This document shows, piece by piece, positions 1 through 10,035 of a stretch of DNA of 37,393 nt. The translations under genes and the position numbers were made by a program. The stretch's first letter is position 1. Every line of letters begins with the position of its first letter. The stretch covers positions 1-37,393 of the forward strand of contig JADHSL010000019.1 of assembly GCA_016776925.1 (NCBI GenBank). The letters run 5' to 3'. The notes beneath the pieces were generated by a model. The model was not told the origin of the DNA, did not search any database, and saw only the letters and a program-made list of their open reading frames with translations. The stretch is from Pirellulales bacterium. Its GTDB lineage: Bacteria > Planctomycetota > Planctomycetia > Pirellulales > UBA1268.

Positions 1-1072
1 CCGGCTGTTCATAGACAAAGCCAGCAGACAACTTATCTGGGAATCTTATGAGCATAGGCACTCGTGCTGACCCTTCATACGGATTTCCCTTATTGAGCCG
101 ATCGTGCTCATAACAAAGATCACCATGATCGGAGGTCATTACAATGATTGTGGAATCAAGCTCACCATTCATCTCCAAAGTCTGAAACAAACGCCCGATG
201 TTATCATCAAGGCATTTCACCATACCAAAATACTGTCTCATCGGATCAGCCTTAAACGCTGGGTGTCCTTTTTCATTACCTAACCACTTCGGCCCAGCCA
301 GATTCTCGAGACCATACGTTCGGGGCGGTAGAAAACGCAGATGATCAAACATTGTGTCATATGGGGCACGTACGGTATTGGGACCATGGGGATCGGGATA
401 GCTTACGACGGCAAGAAATGGCCTGGATTTTTTTGCAGTAATAAAATCAATGCAGCGATCTGTAAGGAAGTCCGTTGAAAATGTTTTCTCGTCAGCACTA
501 TCCAAGCTGTAGGAAGGCTCACCTTTTTTATCATGGGAAGCAACCTCTGCACCTGCCTCAGTCATTTCAAACTTTTTCCAATGACCACGGTTGAACATAA
601 ATTGTTTCTCAACAAAACCACCATCAATTTCTGGAGACCATTCGGGCTTCCCCTCCCCCCCCAGATGCCATTTACCAATAAACCCTGTTTCATATCCGGA
701 TTTATTGAGTATTGACGCAAGCGTTGGAATATCTGTTCGAAGTTTATAATTGTTTGTTGGCACACCTGTATTTTGTGGATAGAGTCCCGTAATCATTGCC
801 GCCCGACATGGCGAACAGACTGGCGCAGTCGCATATGCTCGAGTGCAGATCACGCCCTCCCTTGCAAGCCGATCGATGTGTGGCGTTTGAACAATGACTC
901 CTGGCCCCCACATCTCCGCCTGTTCTTTTGGCAAGTGATCTCGGTAGCAGCCAAGTGTTCGAAAATTATGCTCGTCAGTAACAATCAACAGAATATTAGG
1001 AGACTCTGCGGCTCTTACCATTTGGTAGCCAGCCAGTAATAGAACAACAATCAGAAATCTTATGGCACCCAT
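1..1072 (-). CDS. Exported sulfatase (formylglycine-dependent), 3' end cut by the window
   Basis: I translated this frame by hand from an ATG at 1072; it stays open to base 1, so the C-terminus is missing (about 357 residues visible). Residues 1-22 form a signal peptide (short basic start, hydrophobic core, cleavage near VRAAES). The alkaline-phosphatase-fold start NILLIVTDEHNFRTLG follows, with the metal-binding Asp. The sulfatase signature C-S-P-C-R lies at residues 86-90; in this family the Cys is converted to formylglycine by a separate enzyme. Later motifs GKWHLGG and TSDHGD fit the sulfatase active site. It would hydrolyse sulfate esters, probably on polysaccharides, in the periplasm or outside; the substrate cannot be read from sequence. 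It lies 95 bp downstream of a second sulfatase in the same direction, so they may be cotranscribed. Family call is firm, substrate unknown. Confidence 0.93.
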   Translation of the reverse strand, partial: MGAIRFLIVVLLLAGYQMVRAAESPNILLIVTDEHNFRTLGCYRDHLPKEQAEMWGPGVIVQTPHIDRLAREGVICTRAYATAPVCSPCRAAMITGLYPQNTGVPTNNYKLRTDIPTLASILNKSGYETGFIGKWHLGGEGKPEWSPEIDGGFVEKQFMFNRGHWKKFEMTEAGAEVASHDKKGEPSYSLDSADEKTFSTDFLTDRCIDFITAKKSRPFLAVVSYPDPHGPNTVRAPYDTMFDHLRFLPPRTYGLENLAGPKWLGNEKGHPAFKADPMRQYFGMVKCLDDNIGRLFQTLEMNGELDSTIIVMTSDHGDLCYEHDRLNKGNPYEGSARVPMLIRFPDKLSAGFVYEQP

Positions 1073-1167
1073 TTTTCCAACCTTCTTTGATAACTATTTT
1101 TATTGATCTATTGTGCTTTTTTGAGAACCCATAGCGAACAGCAAATCTTCTCTCATGAAAACCGCTA

Positions 1168-2640
1168 TCACAATCTTTTTGATTGAAATGGCGTTGATGG
1201 AATTTCCCCAGACGCACGTTTATACAATGCCGCACGGAGTCGCTCTATTACGTCATATGTTTCTGAATCTGGATCAGTCGCTAAATTACGAAATTCCATT
1301 GGATCAGCCTGATGATCATAAAGCTCCACTCCGGCCTCACCCTCAGCCCACTCTGTGTATCGCCAACGATGATCACGAATGCTACAGCCCATTACTGGCT
1401 GTCGCAGTCGTGCATCAGCTGGACGTAGGACCTGCGTCACTGCATAACCGTCCCATCGTGCAAGTGGATCAGCTAGAAGTGGACTCAGGTCCCGGCCGGG
1501 CAACCCGCTCGGTGCTTGTATTTTCGCAAGAGCAGTGAGAGATGGAAACACATCAATGAACTCAACCACTCGCCGACAAACCTGACCATTCCCTGCCATG
1601 TCAGGAGCCCGAATAATCAATGGCGCCCGAGCTGCCTGCTCAAAAAGGGTGCGCTTCTGCCAAACTCCAAGGTGATCTCCAAGATGATATCCGTGGTCAC
1701 TCCAGAGAACAATGATTGTATTTTCGGTTAGTTCAAGCTGTTCAAGTGCATCGAGTAGACGACCAACCTGTGCATCAACAAACGAAACACAGGCGTAATA
1801 GGCCCGTGTTGCCTGAATCAAAACGTCCTTCTCAAGTCCGTAATGTGGCTCTGAACAATTATGAGCAAAGGCTGCGATTGGTATATCTTCACGGTCATCT
1901 TGTGGAGCGTATGGCAGCTGTATTTTTTCAGTTGAATAAAGATCGAAATATTTCTTTGGAGCAATATACGGCGTATGCGGACGAAAAAATCCAACCGCCA
2001 AGAAAAAGGGGCTGGACTTATTTGAAGACATCAGCCGTATGGCTTCTGTAGCCACCATCCCGTCTGTCTGTTCTTCGTCACTCCCTTCTGCCGCAAGCCA
2101 GCTAAGTGCCGCAGAAATTTTTTTATGTGGCTCTGCATTAAAAACCAGGTTTTCTTCGGCGGTGTCCCGCCCTTTAGGATTGACTACACGCATCCACGAC
2201 GGTGGATCATCGAGGCCGTTGGTTCCTATTGAAGCAGGAACGTTGTAATGAAAAATCTTACCCACCCGGGCAACGTAATATCCAGCCTGCTGAAATGCCT
2301 GAGGCAGTGTTACGACATCTGGAATTTCTTCTCGGAAATGTCGATCAAGATCATAAACCTTTATCTGATCTGGCCGGAGACCAGTTAGAAGAGAAGCACG
2401 CGTTGGATTGCAAAGCGGCAACTGGTTGTACGCCCGTTGAAAACATACTCCCCGCGCGGCGAGCCGATCAATGTTTGGGGTTTTTGCAACGTGATCACCA
2501 TAGCATCCAAGCGTGCACGCTAGATCATCGATAGCAATAAATAAGACATTCGGCTTCGTGACCTGTGTCGTCTCTGCACAAACGACACAATCATGTGTCA
2601 AAAAAAGAAGGGCGAAGAGTGTCCATGTCAATTTCAACAA
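1168..2640 (-). CDS. Exported sulfatase, iduronate-2-sulfatase-like
   Basis: This is a 490-residue arylsulfatase-superfamily protein. Residues 1-22 are a signal peptide ending near [15 protein letters not shown] (31-40) carries the paired metal-binding Asp residues. The signature C-N-P-T-R is at 77-81, with Cys77 the expected formylglycine precursor. VGKIFHY and [11 protein letters not shown] supply further active-site and metal ligands, and the C-terminal region with [14 protein letters not shown] is typical of the iduronate-2-sulfatase-like group. The start is TTG at 2640, chosen because GGGAGGG lies a few bases upstream (2645-2651) and no in-frame ATG fits. It probably removes sulfate from uronate-containing or similar glycans outside the cytoplasm; exact specificity is inference. 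It sits between the aminotransferase gene and the truncated sulfatase, all reading leftward. Confidence 0.93.
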   Translation of the reverse strand: MLKLTWTLFALLFLTHDCVVCAETTQVTKPNVLFIAIDDLACTLGCYGDHVAKTPNIDRLAARGVCFQRAYNQLPLCNPTRASLLTGLRPDQIKVYDLDRHFREEIPDVVTLPQAFQQAGYYVARVGKIFHYNVPASIGTNGLDDPPSWMRVVNPKGRDTAEENLVFNAEPHKKISAALSWLAAEGSDEEQTDGMVATEAIRLMSSNKSSPFFLAVGFFRPHTPYIAPKKYFDLYSTEKIQLPYAPQDDREDIPIAAFAHNCSEPHYGLEKDVLIQATRAYYACVSFVDAQVGRLLDALEQLELTENTIIVLWSDHGYHLGDHLGVWQKRTLFEQAARAPLIIRAPDMAGNGQVCRRVVEFIDVFPSLTALAKIQAPSGLPGRDLSPLLADPLARWDGYAVTQVLRPADARLRQPVMGCSIRDHRWRYTEWAEGEAGVELYDHQADPMEFRNLATDPDSETYDVIERLRAALYKRASGEIPSTPFQSKRL

Positions 2641-2644
2641 AATG

Positions 2645-2651
2645 CCCTCCC
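2645..2651 (-). promoter_or_regulatory. Shine-Dalgarno that decides a TTG start
   Basis: On the minus strand this reads GGGAGGG, four to five bases before TTG at 2640. It is the strongest ribosome-binding site seen in the left part of the window and supports the non-ATG start of the iduronate-sulfatase-like gene. Confidence 0.65.
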
Positions 2652-2776
2652 ATACTGAACGAATCTTTCTTGAAGAAAAATCAGTCTAGCAACTTTAAAG
2701 GAACGCACCCTACAAAGCATTTCTGAGTTGCAGCGATTAGAACAATTCGGTCGCCCATACCTGCCTGAAGACAGTC

Positions 2777-4147
2777 TCACTCGAGACTTGCTAAAGCATC
2801 TTCAACAACAGCAAGACCTTCATTTAAGTCTTCATCATTCATGGTCAACGGCACAAGAAAACGCAGGACGTTTCCGTGTGTGCCGCATGCCATGAGAATT
2901 AAGCCATGTTCGTAGGCATATTGAACAACAGCTTGAGCGGCCGCCTTATCGGGCTGCTTTGTTCCTTGGTCGGTCACAAGTTCAATTGCGCGCATAGGAC
3001 CGAGCCCTCGTGTTTGGCCAATACATCGGAAACGCTTCGCAAACGCTTCTAGCCTGTGACGGAGTATCTCTCCAATACGACAGGCATGTGCCAAAACCGC
3101 TGGATCTTCAAATCGATCGAGCACCGCATGTGATGCAGCACACGCCAGTGGATTCCCGCAGTACGTTCCACCAACACCACCGAGTCCAACGGCATCAATG
3201 ACCTCTGCCCGACCTGTCACAGCTGAGAGAGGCAGGCCATTTGCTAATCCCTTCGCCATGACAACAAGGTCAGGAGTGACATCTAATTGATGACACGCCA
3301 GCAGGCTACCCGTTCTTCCAAAGCCAGTCTGAACTTCATCAAAAATAAGTACAACGCCGTGCTCATCGCACCACTGACGCAGCATGTTAAGAAATGGTGC
3401 AGGAGCTGGCACAAATCCACCTTCTCCAGCAACAGGCTCAATAATAACTGCAGCAACGTTTTGTTCACCGATTTGGCCCCGTGCAATCTCGGCAAATGAA
3501 TTGAATACCTCTCGGCAGAAACATCGCTCAAGTGGACATTCACTTGCCTGTGGACAACTCCCTGGATCGCCTTGCACTCCAGGCCAGCGATAAAAATCTG
3601 GGTATGGAGCCCGATACACCTCGGCCGGAAATGGTGCAAATCCACTTTTATAAGGATGTGCTTTTGCTGTAAGTGCCATCGCCATATACGTGCGGCCATG
3701 ATACCCGTGCTCAAAAGCAATGACCGCCTGCCGACCAGTTTTCACACGTGCAAACTTAATCGCATTCTCAACTGCTTCGGCACCAGAGTTTGCCAGAAAT
3801 GTCTTGCACGGAGCAGCTTTTGGCAAGAGTGCATTCAGTCGCTCAGCTAATCGGATATACCCCTCATAGGCAACTACATTGATGCTCGTATGAACGAACT
3901 TTTCAGCCTGCTCCGCAACAGCTTGCATAACTGCCGGGTCACGATGGCCGAGATTCGTGACACCAATACCGCTTGAAAAATCTAAGAATGAGTTCCCATC
4001 AACATCTGTAACCACAGACCCTTCAGCATGGGAAGCGATGACAGGAGTTGTGTGGAACGGCCCTGGAGAGACATGCTCATGTCTCAACTCATTAAGTTTT
4101 TGCGAACGAGGCCCTGGTATCTCAGTTTTCAGATGAATAGATGGCAT
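2777..4147 (-). CDS. gabT: Class III PLP aminotransferase, GABA/5-aminovalerate transaminase type
   Basis: This is a 456-residue fold-type I aminotransferase. The N-terminal IPGPRSQKL (10-18) is typical of GabT-type enzymes. Visible elements are the PLP-phosphate loop NSGAEAVENA (120-129), HGYHGRT (147-153), the Asp that contacts the PLP ring in IFDEVQTGFGRTG (Asp270) and the Schiff-base lysine Lys299 in VVMAKGLANGLP. The family moves the amino group of 4-aminobutyrate or a similar omega-amino acid to 2-oxoglutarate, in the cytosol. An insertion around 193-212 carries four cysteines (198, 204, 209, 211), absent from E. coli GabT as I remember it. No succinate-semialdehyde dehydrogenase is adjacent, so the substrate is uncertain; ornithine or acetylornithine transamination is an alternative. 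The ATG at 4147 is followed by a normal N-terminus. Confidence 0.85.
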   Translation of the reverse strand: MPSIHLKTEIPGPRSQKLNELRHEHVSPGPFHTTPVIASHAEGSVVTDVDGNSFLDFSSGIGVTNLGHRDPAVMQAVAEQAEKFVHTSINVVAYEGYIRLAERLNALLPKAAPCKTFLANSGAEAVENAIKFARVKTGRQAVIAFEHGYHGRTYMAMALTAKAHPYKSGFAPFPAEVYRAPYPDFYRWPGVQGDPGSCPQASECPLERCFCREVFNSFAEIARGQIGEQNVAAVIIEPVAGEGGFVPAPAPFLNMLRQWCDEHGVVLIFDEVQTGFGRTGSLLACHQLDVTPDLVVMAKGLANGLPLSAVTGRAEVIDAVGLGGVGGTYCGNPLACAASHAVLDRFEDPAVLAHACRIGEILRHRLEAFAKRFRCIGQTRGLGPMRAIELVTDQGTKQPDKAAAQAVVQYAYEHGLILMACGTHGNVLRFLVPLTMNDEDLNEGLAVVEDALASLE

Positions 4148-4495
4148 TTTCCAAAACTTTCTACAACGAAATCAAACCATATGTCCGAACCCTTATCTAC
4201 GAAAGGCATCGCTACTTTGTTCCATTTCTACATTGAAAATCCGTGCAAATTAGGACCTTCACGTAAACCAATCGTACATCCCTGTATCAACTCTATGAAC
4301 GTTGGATTCTTTCTTTCTCTTTTTCAGTCATGTATTTACACCACAAACCCCGTAAAATAGCAGGTCTTCGCACTCAGAGCACGTAGACTCGAGCATGCAG
4401 TAGTGATCGCCCACGTTGCGCACATTGAAGAAGGCAACCGCTACTCTTTACATCCTACGTTAGGGACGCCAACAACCTCCTTGCACATATCCACA
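4148..4495. other. Intergenic region between divergent genes
   Basis: This 348-bp gap separates the aminotransferase (minus) and the large cytochrome gene (plus). A GTG-initiated frame opens at 4403 in phase with the cytochrome gene, but the signal peptide begins at the ATG at 4496, so this stretch is more likely leader and promoter DNA. I see no strong hairpin and no convincing sigma-70 pair. Confidence 0.5.
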
Positions 4496-7400
4496 ATGAA
4501 ACATCGCTTTCAAAGACTTATTTTTTTGATGTTCATGATCCTCCTGGGTTTCATATTCAGGGCACCAATCGCTTTTCCTCAGAACCTAACAAAACACCTT
4601 TTGAACCAGACCAGTGAAGCCCTCGCTACCCAAGTAAAAATGAGAGGGGATCCCATTCGTGGTGGAATTTTATTTCACACATCGACTGCCGGGTGTGTCA
4701 AGTGTCACTCCGATGGACAGTCTCCCTCTCCACTGGGTCCAAAACTTACTGATATAGATCCTTTAACAGAAGACATATATCTCATTGAATCTGTTCTTCA
4801 TCCATCTCGAGCGATTCGTAAGGGGTATGAAACTGTTTCAGTTCTCACGACAAACGGTCAGATAAAAAATGGATTACTTACATCACAAAACACGACAGCG
4901 ATTGTTCTCCGTGAATTGACGGACCTGTTGCATCCAACTGTTATTCCCCAAAGTCAGATTGATGAGATTGAGAAAACTCCAATATCGACGATGCCACAAG
5001 GACTTGCTGAGAGTCTGCGAAACGAAGGTGAGTTTTATGACCTCATGCGATATGTCTCTGAGGTTGTACATGGTGGCCCACATCGTGCTGACGAACTAAG
5101 ACCAGCGCCTGAGGACCTGATTATTCAAGATGACTCAGTCGGACTCGATCACGCAGGCATTCTTCAACACCTTGGGGTACAGGACCTGAAAGCAGGAAAA
5201 AGAATCTATCTCAGTCATTGCAAAAACTGTCATGGTGTAGACGGGAATGAACCCACCTTTGCTCTTGCTCGAGCCTTTGGCACTCAACCTCTAAAAAATG
5301 GCTCTGATCCCTACAGCATGTTCATGACGCTTACCAAGGGAAGTGGGCTCATGGCCTCAGTGCAATACCTATCACCAAAAGAGCGGTATCAGGTTGTTCA
5401 CTACATTCGTGAAACACTGATGAAGCCAAGTAATCCAGGGTACGAGATCGTTGATTCTTCCTACTTGGCAGGTTTGCCGAAAGGCACAAGCCTTGGTGAA
5501 GTTGCTGAAATCAAACCTCGTGACTTTGGTCCTGCTCTTGGTTCTCAAATTGGAACACATGTAAATAACGCACTTACTATCAAACTCGATGCCGCAACAA
5601 CCGCAAGCTATGACCTACACCGCATGAAGCTTGTTGGAATCTGGGAAAATGGATTTCTTGATTTAACAGGCACACACCACTACCGTCAGCGTGGTGAACG
5701 AATGCCCCAGATAGAAGGAACCTTACTGCCGGGTCTCGATGGATGGCAATGGACATATGCTGGTTCTTTCGATGAGCCTGATGGTATGAAACCGCCTCGT
5801 GGACCGCTCGGTGAGCAATTCATGCGGTACGAAGGGTACTCGCTGTACGACAATGATGTAATCCTTCGCTATACGATCGAAGGACGATCCATCCTTGAAT
5901 CATTGCAAAAAATACCCTCTGATTGTGGTCCCTGTATTGAGCACACACTCCATATTCACCCCGGAACGCAACCGCTTGAATTATCAGTCGCGAAGTTTCA
6001 GAAGATTGGTAGCGATTCTGGAATCTATGAATTCAATGGTTCATCACCAAAAAGTTTACGAGGACCAGCCAAAGACTGCTCTGCGATCATCACGGAGATT
6101 CCACCAAAAACAAAATCTGCTGTTGAATCAAAACGAGCACGCGAGCTTGACTTAGGTACGACGGAGAGAACGATTCTCGTTCAATTCCGAACGAGCAAAA
6201 CAGGAACATTAATCTCCTCTGCACCTCCAACTGGCAAGTGGACGCCGAATGGGAAAACATTATTCCTTCGAAATGATGAACTGGTTTTTGACATTGGCTG
6301 GGTTGGTGCCCTTCGCGGAAAAGCTGATGTTCGCGACGGCAAATGGCATATTGCAGCAGTCGTTGTCGGCAATGACAAAACACAGCTTTTTGTCGACGGA
6401 AAACTTCTTGCAACGCGTCAAGAATTTCATCGCCCCCACGTGAATGGACACGTCTTTAAAATTGGTTCAACTGCGACTGATTTTGGTGGTGATTTCGAGG
6501 GTGATATTGGGTGGGTTCGGATTTATCAAGGAATCATCTCTGGTAAAGAACTTCCCGCACTTGCAGTCGGAAAGCACCCTCATTTGAAACAACTTTTCTT
6601 TGAATGGAATTCAGCGGAATCAACAGAACATGATCAACCACCCGAGACATCGAACCGTGTGGCTGCACGCGCACGTGGTGACACTGATGGTTTGCTTTGG
6701 GAAGTACACGAGGATGGGCGGCTTCTGCTGAAAATCCCTGCTGGAAAGAAAAGCAGAGATGTTCAAATTGCTGTGCTTTCGTCAAAAAATACAGGCGAGA
6801 AATTGCTTAGAGAAATTAAGAATATAGGCACTCAACGCGTTACGAATCTCACAACAAAGCTCGCAGGAAACGCCCGACGATGGCCTGAGGCCATTCATGT
6901 CCGTGGTCGACAAGGTGCTGATATCAATGGCTATGCACTCGATACTATCCCTATTCCGTTCAGCAATCCGTGGAATGCATGGATGCGGACAAGTGCTCTC
7001 GATTTCTTTCCAGATGGACGCGCTGTTGTTACAACACACGGCGGTGATGTCTATATCGTTTCCGGTATTGATAACTCGCTAAGTAATATTCAATGGAATC
7101 GATTTGCAGCAGGACTCTTTGAACCTTTCGGAGTCAAAGTTGTAGGTGGAAAAATATATGTCACATGCCGGGACGGAATCAAACGGCTCCACGACTACAA
7201 CAGCGATGGTGAAGCTGACTTTATTGAATCATTCTGGAATGATGATGATGTCTCATGTGTTTTTCATGGCTACAATTTCAATCTACAAATTGATGATGAA
7301 GGGAATTTCTATTTAGCCAAGGCGGGGCAGCACACAAATCATCATCGGCCGGGAACAATTATGAAGGTACCACCACAGGGTGGAGAGTCCGAAGTTGTTG

Positions 7401-8302
7401 CCTGGGGCGTCCGCACTCCCAACGGAATGGGTCGACTAGCCGATGGCCGCTTCACTGTTTCAGACAACCAAGGACCGTGGATGCCTGCTGGAAAAATATC
7501 CGCCATTGAACCTGGTGGTTTTTACGGGAACATGCCAATCAATGCTGAACAGGATAGTTGGTTACGAGAAAAATATGATGGTGAATTGCCAGAAGCATTT
7601 GACCAGCCATTCATCTGGATGCCCCAGGAACTTGACAGCTCATGTGGTGGTCAGGTTTGGGTCGACGACCCCCGATTTGGACCACTTTCCGGAAGGCTTC
7701 TCCATTCATCTTTTGGAAAGGGCTGGCTTTACTACCTGTCGCTTCAGGATGTTGGCGACAGAACTCAAGCCGCAATTATTGCGTTGCCACACCAATGGGA
7801 TGCCGGTGTTATGCGCCTGCGTGTGAATCCTGCTGATGGCCAGCTTTATGGCACAGGTCTGTCAGGCTGGCAAGGTCCAGCAGGTGGAAAAGATGGATGT
7901 TTCCAGCGACTCCGTTATACCGGCAAGCCGTGCCGGCTTCTTGATTCAGTGGCTGTAGTGGACGACGGGATTCAGTTAGATTTCAACTTCCATATAGATC
8001 CAGAAAGTACCAACGGTGTGAAAAACTGGCACGCTGAGATGTGGGACTATTTGTGGTCCCGAAAATACGGGTCTGATCAGTTTTCAGTCCTGCACCCAGG
8101 AGAAGAAGGACGAGACGAAGTCCATATTGCAGATGTTTTATTGATCGACCCGAAAACAATTCATCTGAACGTTCCAGATATTCGTCCCTGTGATCAATTC
8201 TTACTTGAATTCGAGACCCGTGATCAGGCAGGTGAACTTTTTTTTGAGAAAGCCTATCTCACAATCCATGCCGTTCCTGATAAGTCTGAAAATAGGAAAT
8301 AA
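4496..8302 (+). CDS. Large exported dihaem cytochrome c with DUF6797-like, LamG-like and propeller domains
   Basis: From the chosen ATG (4496) the protein has 1268 residues; the frame is open from 4403, but the signal peptide (basic MKHRFQR then a hydrophobic core) starts here. Residues 50-140 resemble the planctomycete/verrucomicrobial haem-binding domain (TIGR02603 type) with C-V-K-C-H at 67-71. A second cytochrome c domain has C-K-N-C-H at 242-246. Next comes a segment resembling DUF6797 (about 320-530), then a LamG/concanavalin-like domain (about 560-690, with DGKWHIAAVVV and LFVDGKLLA). The C-terminal half from about 811 looks like a sorbosone/glucose-dehydrogenase-type beta-propeller (SALDFFPDGRAVV, GDVYIV, RTPNGMGRLADG). 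It is probably a periplasmic redox or sugar-oxidising protein. The haem modules precede the propeller here. It is monocistronic, convergent with the SGNH gene. Domain boundaries are approximate. Confidence 0.85.
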   Translation: MKHRFQRLIFLMFMILLGFIFRAPIAFPQNLTKHLLNQTSEALATQVKMRGDPIRGGILFHTSTAGCVKCHSDGQSPSPLGPKLTDIDPLTEDIYLIESVLHPSRAIRKGYETVSVLTTNGQIKNGLLTSQNTTAIVLRELTDLLHPTVIPQSQIDEIEKTPISTMPQGLAESLRNEGEFYDLMRYVSEVVHGGPHRADELRPAPEDLIIQDDSVGLDHAGILQHLGVQDLKAGKRIYLSHCKNCHGVDGNEPTFALARAFGTQPLKNGSDPYSMFMTLTKGSGLMASVQYLSPKERYQVVHYIRETLMKPSNPGYEIVDSSYLAGLPKGTSLGEVAEIKPRDFGPALGSQIGTHVNNALTIKLDAATTASYDLHRMKLVGIWENGFLDLTGTHHYRQRGERMPQIEGTLLPGLDGWQWTYAGSFDEPDGMKPPRGPLGEQFMRYEGYSLYDNDVILRYTIEGRSILESLQKIPSDCGPCIEHTLHIHPGTQPLELSVAKFQKIGSDSGIYEFNGSSPKSLRGPAKDCSAIITEIPPKTKSAVESKRARELDLGTTERTILVQFRTSKTGTLISSAPPTGKWTPNGKTLFLRNDELVFDIGWVGALRGKADVRDGKWHIAAVVVGNDKTQLFVDGKLLATRQEFHRPHVNGHVFKIGSTATDFGGDFEGDIGWVRIYQGIISGKELPALAVGKHPHLKQLFFEWNSAESTEHDQPPETSNRVAARARGDTDGLLWEVHEDGRLLLKIPAGKKSRDVQIAVLSSKNTGEKLLREIKNIGTQRVTNLTTKLAGNARRWPEAIHVRGRQGADINGYALDTIPIPFSNPWNAWMRTSALDFFPDGRAVVTTHGGDVYIVSGIDNSLSNIQWNRFAAGLFEPFGVKVVGGKIYVTCRDGIKRLHDYNSDGEADFIESFWNDDDVSCVFHGYNFNLQIDDEGNFYLAKAGQHTNHHRPGTIMKVPPQGGESEVVAWGVRTPNGMGRLADGRFTVSDNQGPWMPAGKISAIEPGGFYGNMPINAEQDSWLREKYDGELPEAFDQPFIWMPQELDSSCGGQVWVDDPRFGPLSGRLLHSSFGKGWLYYLSLQDVGDRTQAAIIALPHQWDAGVMRLRVNPADGQLYGTGLSGWQGPAGGKDGCFQRLRYTGKPCRLLDSVAVVDDGIQLDFNFHIDPESTNGVKNWHAEMWDYLWSRKYGSDQFSVLHPGEEGRDEVHIADVLLIDPKTIHLNVPDIRPCDQFLLEFETRDQAGELFFEKAYLTIHAVPDKSENRK

Positions 8303-8385
8303 CTCGCTCGACTCTGCTGAGTGGGGAAATAGTTGCATTCTCACGCATGAAGTAGCGATCCTGACACTTCAAAACATGTAATTGT

Positions 8386-9240
8386 TTAGTACAAGAAAAC
8401 GCGTGTCGTATCACCCAACTGAAAAACTGGCTGGGGTGTAAAAAGCATCACACCAGCCAGTGATCGCACCTCAGCAGATGCGGCCCCAATACGAAACCAT
8501 TCCTGCCATGTACTCCGTAGAGACGTTTCTTGATGCGTATTTGTATCACATTTATATTCTGACCAGCATTCAACAACACGGCGCCAGAAGTCCTCAAGAC
8601 AAGAGCGCCGTATATGAATAGCATCCAGCCCATACCAAGAACCCGGCTGCTCAATAACTGAGATCTGATATTTTTTAGCAATATGAACAATGTTGTCATT
8701 CACTTCACGTGATTGTTCTTTTATTTCTTCCAGTGACTGTTGGCATCCAGGAACAAAAAATGTCTTTAGAAATCTAAAGCGAAATGGGCCTACAGATTCG
8801 ATGCTCTCAACTGGCAACTTTGTAATAATAATATTGAATTGTTGCTGGTGAAGTCGATGAATGACTTCTTCAAGCCATGTTGCTAGCTGTTCTGTTGAAA
8901 AACCATAAAGTAAGTCATTTCCTATATCTGTGATCACCGCTAGTCTTTGACTGTTTTTGGAGACACCGCTACGCAGAAGTCGATCTAACGATCTCCAGAG
9001 GCCACTCTCACAAATTGATGGGAGACTCCGCTTCCATATGCGACTATTTGCGCCATACGAACGACCATGGCCAGCAGCAACAACAAGGTCGACAGCAGAC
9101 AACGAGCAGCAACGAGAGGCTTTAAGAAGCCGTGATAAACCTCGAGATAGATTACTTGCCCCCAAGGCGACAACTAATGTCCTCTCTTGCTCGTGATTCA
9201 TTGATTCGGAATCTCTGTGCACAGCCAACGTTTCCTTCAC
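8386..9240 (-). CDS. SGNH/GDSL-like hydrolase family protein
   Basis: This 284-residue protein has the spaced blocks of an SGNH hydrolase: GASNLSRG near residues 27-34 (block I position, with Ser in place of the usual GDS context), AGHGRSYG, DIGNDLLYG (block III, with Asn), and DAIHIRR (Asp-x-x-His, block V). There is no signal peptide, so it is probably cytosolic or envelope-associated by another route. The substrate is unknown; family members are esterases or acyl hydrolases. The start is GTG at 9240, which overlaps the stop of the upstream M50 gene as GTGA; an ATG at 9201 giving MNHEQERTLVV is equally possible. The overlap implies translational coupling with the protease and lpxB. The block I sequence departs from GDS, so catalytic activity should not be assumed. 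Confidence 0.65.
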   Translation of the reverse strand: MKETLAVHRDSESMNHEQERTLVVALGASNLSRGLSRLLKASRCCSLSAVDLVVAAGHGRSYGANSRIWKRSLPSICESGLWRSLDRLLRSGVSKNSQRLAVITDIGNDLLYGFSTEQLATWLEEVIHRLHQQQFNIIITKLPVESIESVGPFRFRFLKTFFVPGCQQSLEEIKEQSREVNDNIVHIAKKYQISVIEQPGSWYGLDAIHIRRSCLEDFWRRVVECWSEYKCDTNTHQETSLRSTWQEWFRIGAASAEVRSLAGVMLFTPQPVFQLGDTTRVFLY

Positions 9241-10028
9241 CCTCGCACACCACTACTGACAAGCCGTTGGTAGCACCCTACACCGAGAACACCAAACAAG
9301 ACCATGAGATACGTTTCTTGGTGTTGATATGCCCAGACGGCTACTACTCCCGCAATAAGAAGGCCAAAGAGGCTTGCGATCTGGTCTGCAGCCGAAACAC
9401 CAAAGACTTTCAAACCTTCCAGGACAATCCGGCCACCATCGAGTGGTTGAACAGGCAATAAATTAAGAATCGCCCACGCAATATTTACAAATAATAAGTG
9501 ATAGACCATGAGCCGACCAAGCATGGAAGGAATGGGCTGACCGGCCAATGAAACTTCTTCCAGAGCATTCCCGATAATCGGTAGTGAACTCAAAAATCCT
9601 GGATCTGGAACCTGATACCCAAGCATCATCACTATAGCTACGACAACGATCGCAAGACACAACTGAGCAACCGGACCCGCCGCTGAAACTGCCAGGCGCC
9701 GTAAAGGACTCTTGAGGGCAGGAGCAGGCATTCCTGTTGGTACCGCCAAGCCACCAAAGTGATACAACACAATGCGTGATGACTGGCCGGATGCTGCAAA
9801 TGCAAGAGCATGTCCAAGTTCGTGGACAAGAATGGAGCAGAAAACAACAAGCACCCACACGCCTAAATAGATTAAGAGTGTTCGCGTATCGTCACCAGCA
9901 AGCGACTGAGCTAAACCCCAGCCAAATAGCCCTGCCGCCGGCCAAAACCAACCAGTCACACGTACGGGGATACGACCAATGTGAAAGTGAAAGTCAGCGG
10001 GTGTCGACTGTGGCTCTGCGAGTAGCAT
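9237..10028 (-). CDS. M50 family intramembrane metalloprotease (site-2 protease type)
   Basis: From ATG at 10028 the protein has 263 residues. The zinc motif H-E-L-G-H is at 69-73, inside the membrane segment VWVLVVFCSILVHELGH, and the second motif NLLPVQPLDGG supplies the Asp ligand. Several hydrophobic segments lie between and after them, as in compact site-2 proteases; no CBS or PDZ domain is visible. Family members cleave membrane-spanning substrates, often anti-sigma factors, but the target here is unknown. The frame is open up to 10109; starts at 10055 or 10109 would overlap the end of lpxB, while 10028 leaves a short gap and begins with MLLAEPQ. Its stop overlaps the start of the SGNH gene. 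The tight lpxB-M50-SGNH order suggests an envelope-related operon. Confidence 0.87.
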   Translation of the reverse strand: MLLAEPQSTPADFHFHIGRIPVRVTGWFWPAAGLFGWGLAQSLAGDDTRTLLIYLGVWVLVVFCSILVHELGHALAFAASGQSSRIVLYHFGGLAVPTGMPAPALKSPLRRLAVSAAGPVAQLCLAIVVVAIVMMLGYQVPDPGFLSSLPIIGNALEEVSLAGQPIPSMLGRLMVYHLLFVNIAWAILNLLPVQPLDGGRIVLEGLKVFGVSAADQIASLFGLLIAGVVAVWAYQHQETYLMVLFGVLGVGCYQRLVSSGVRG

Positions 10029-10035
10029 CTCTTTA

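Noticed and set aside
3283-3720. 145-residue minus-strand frame inside the aminotransferase gene
   Set aside because: Shadow of the conserved gabT reading frame; no family resemblance.
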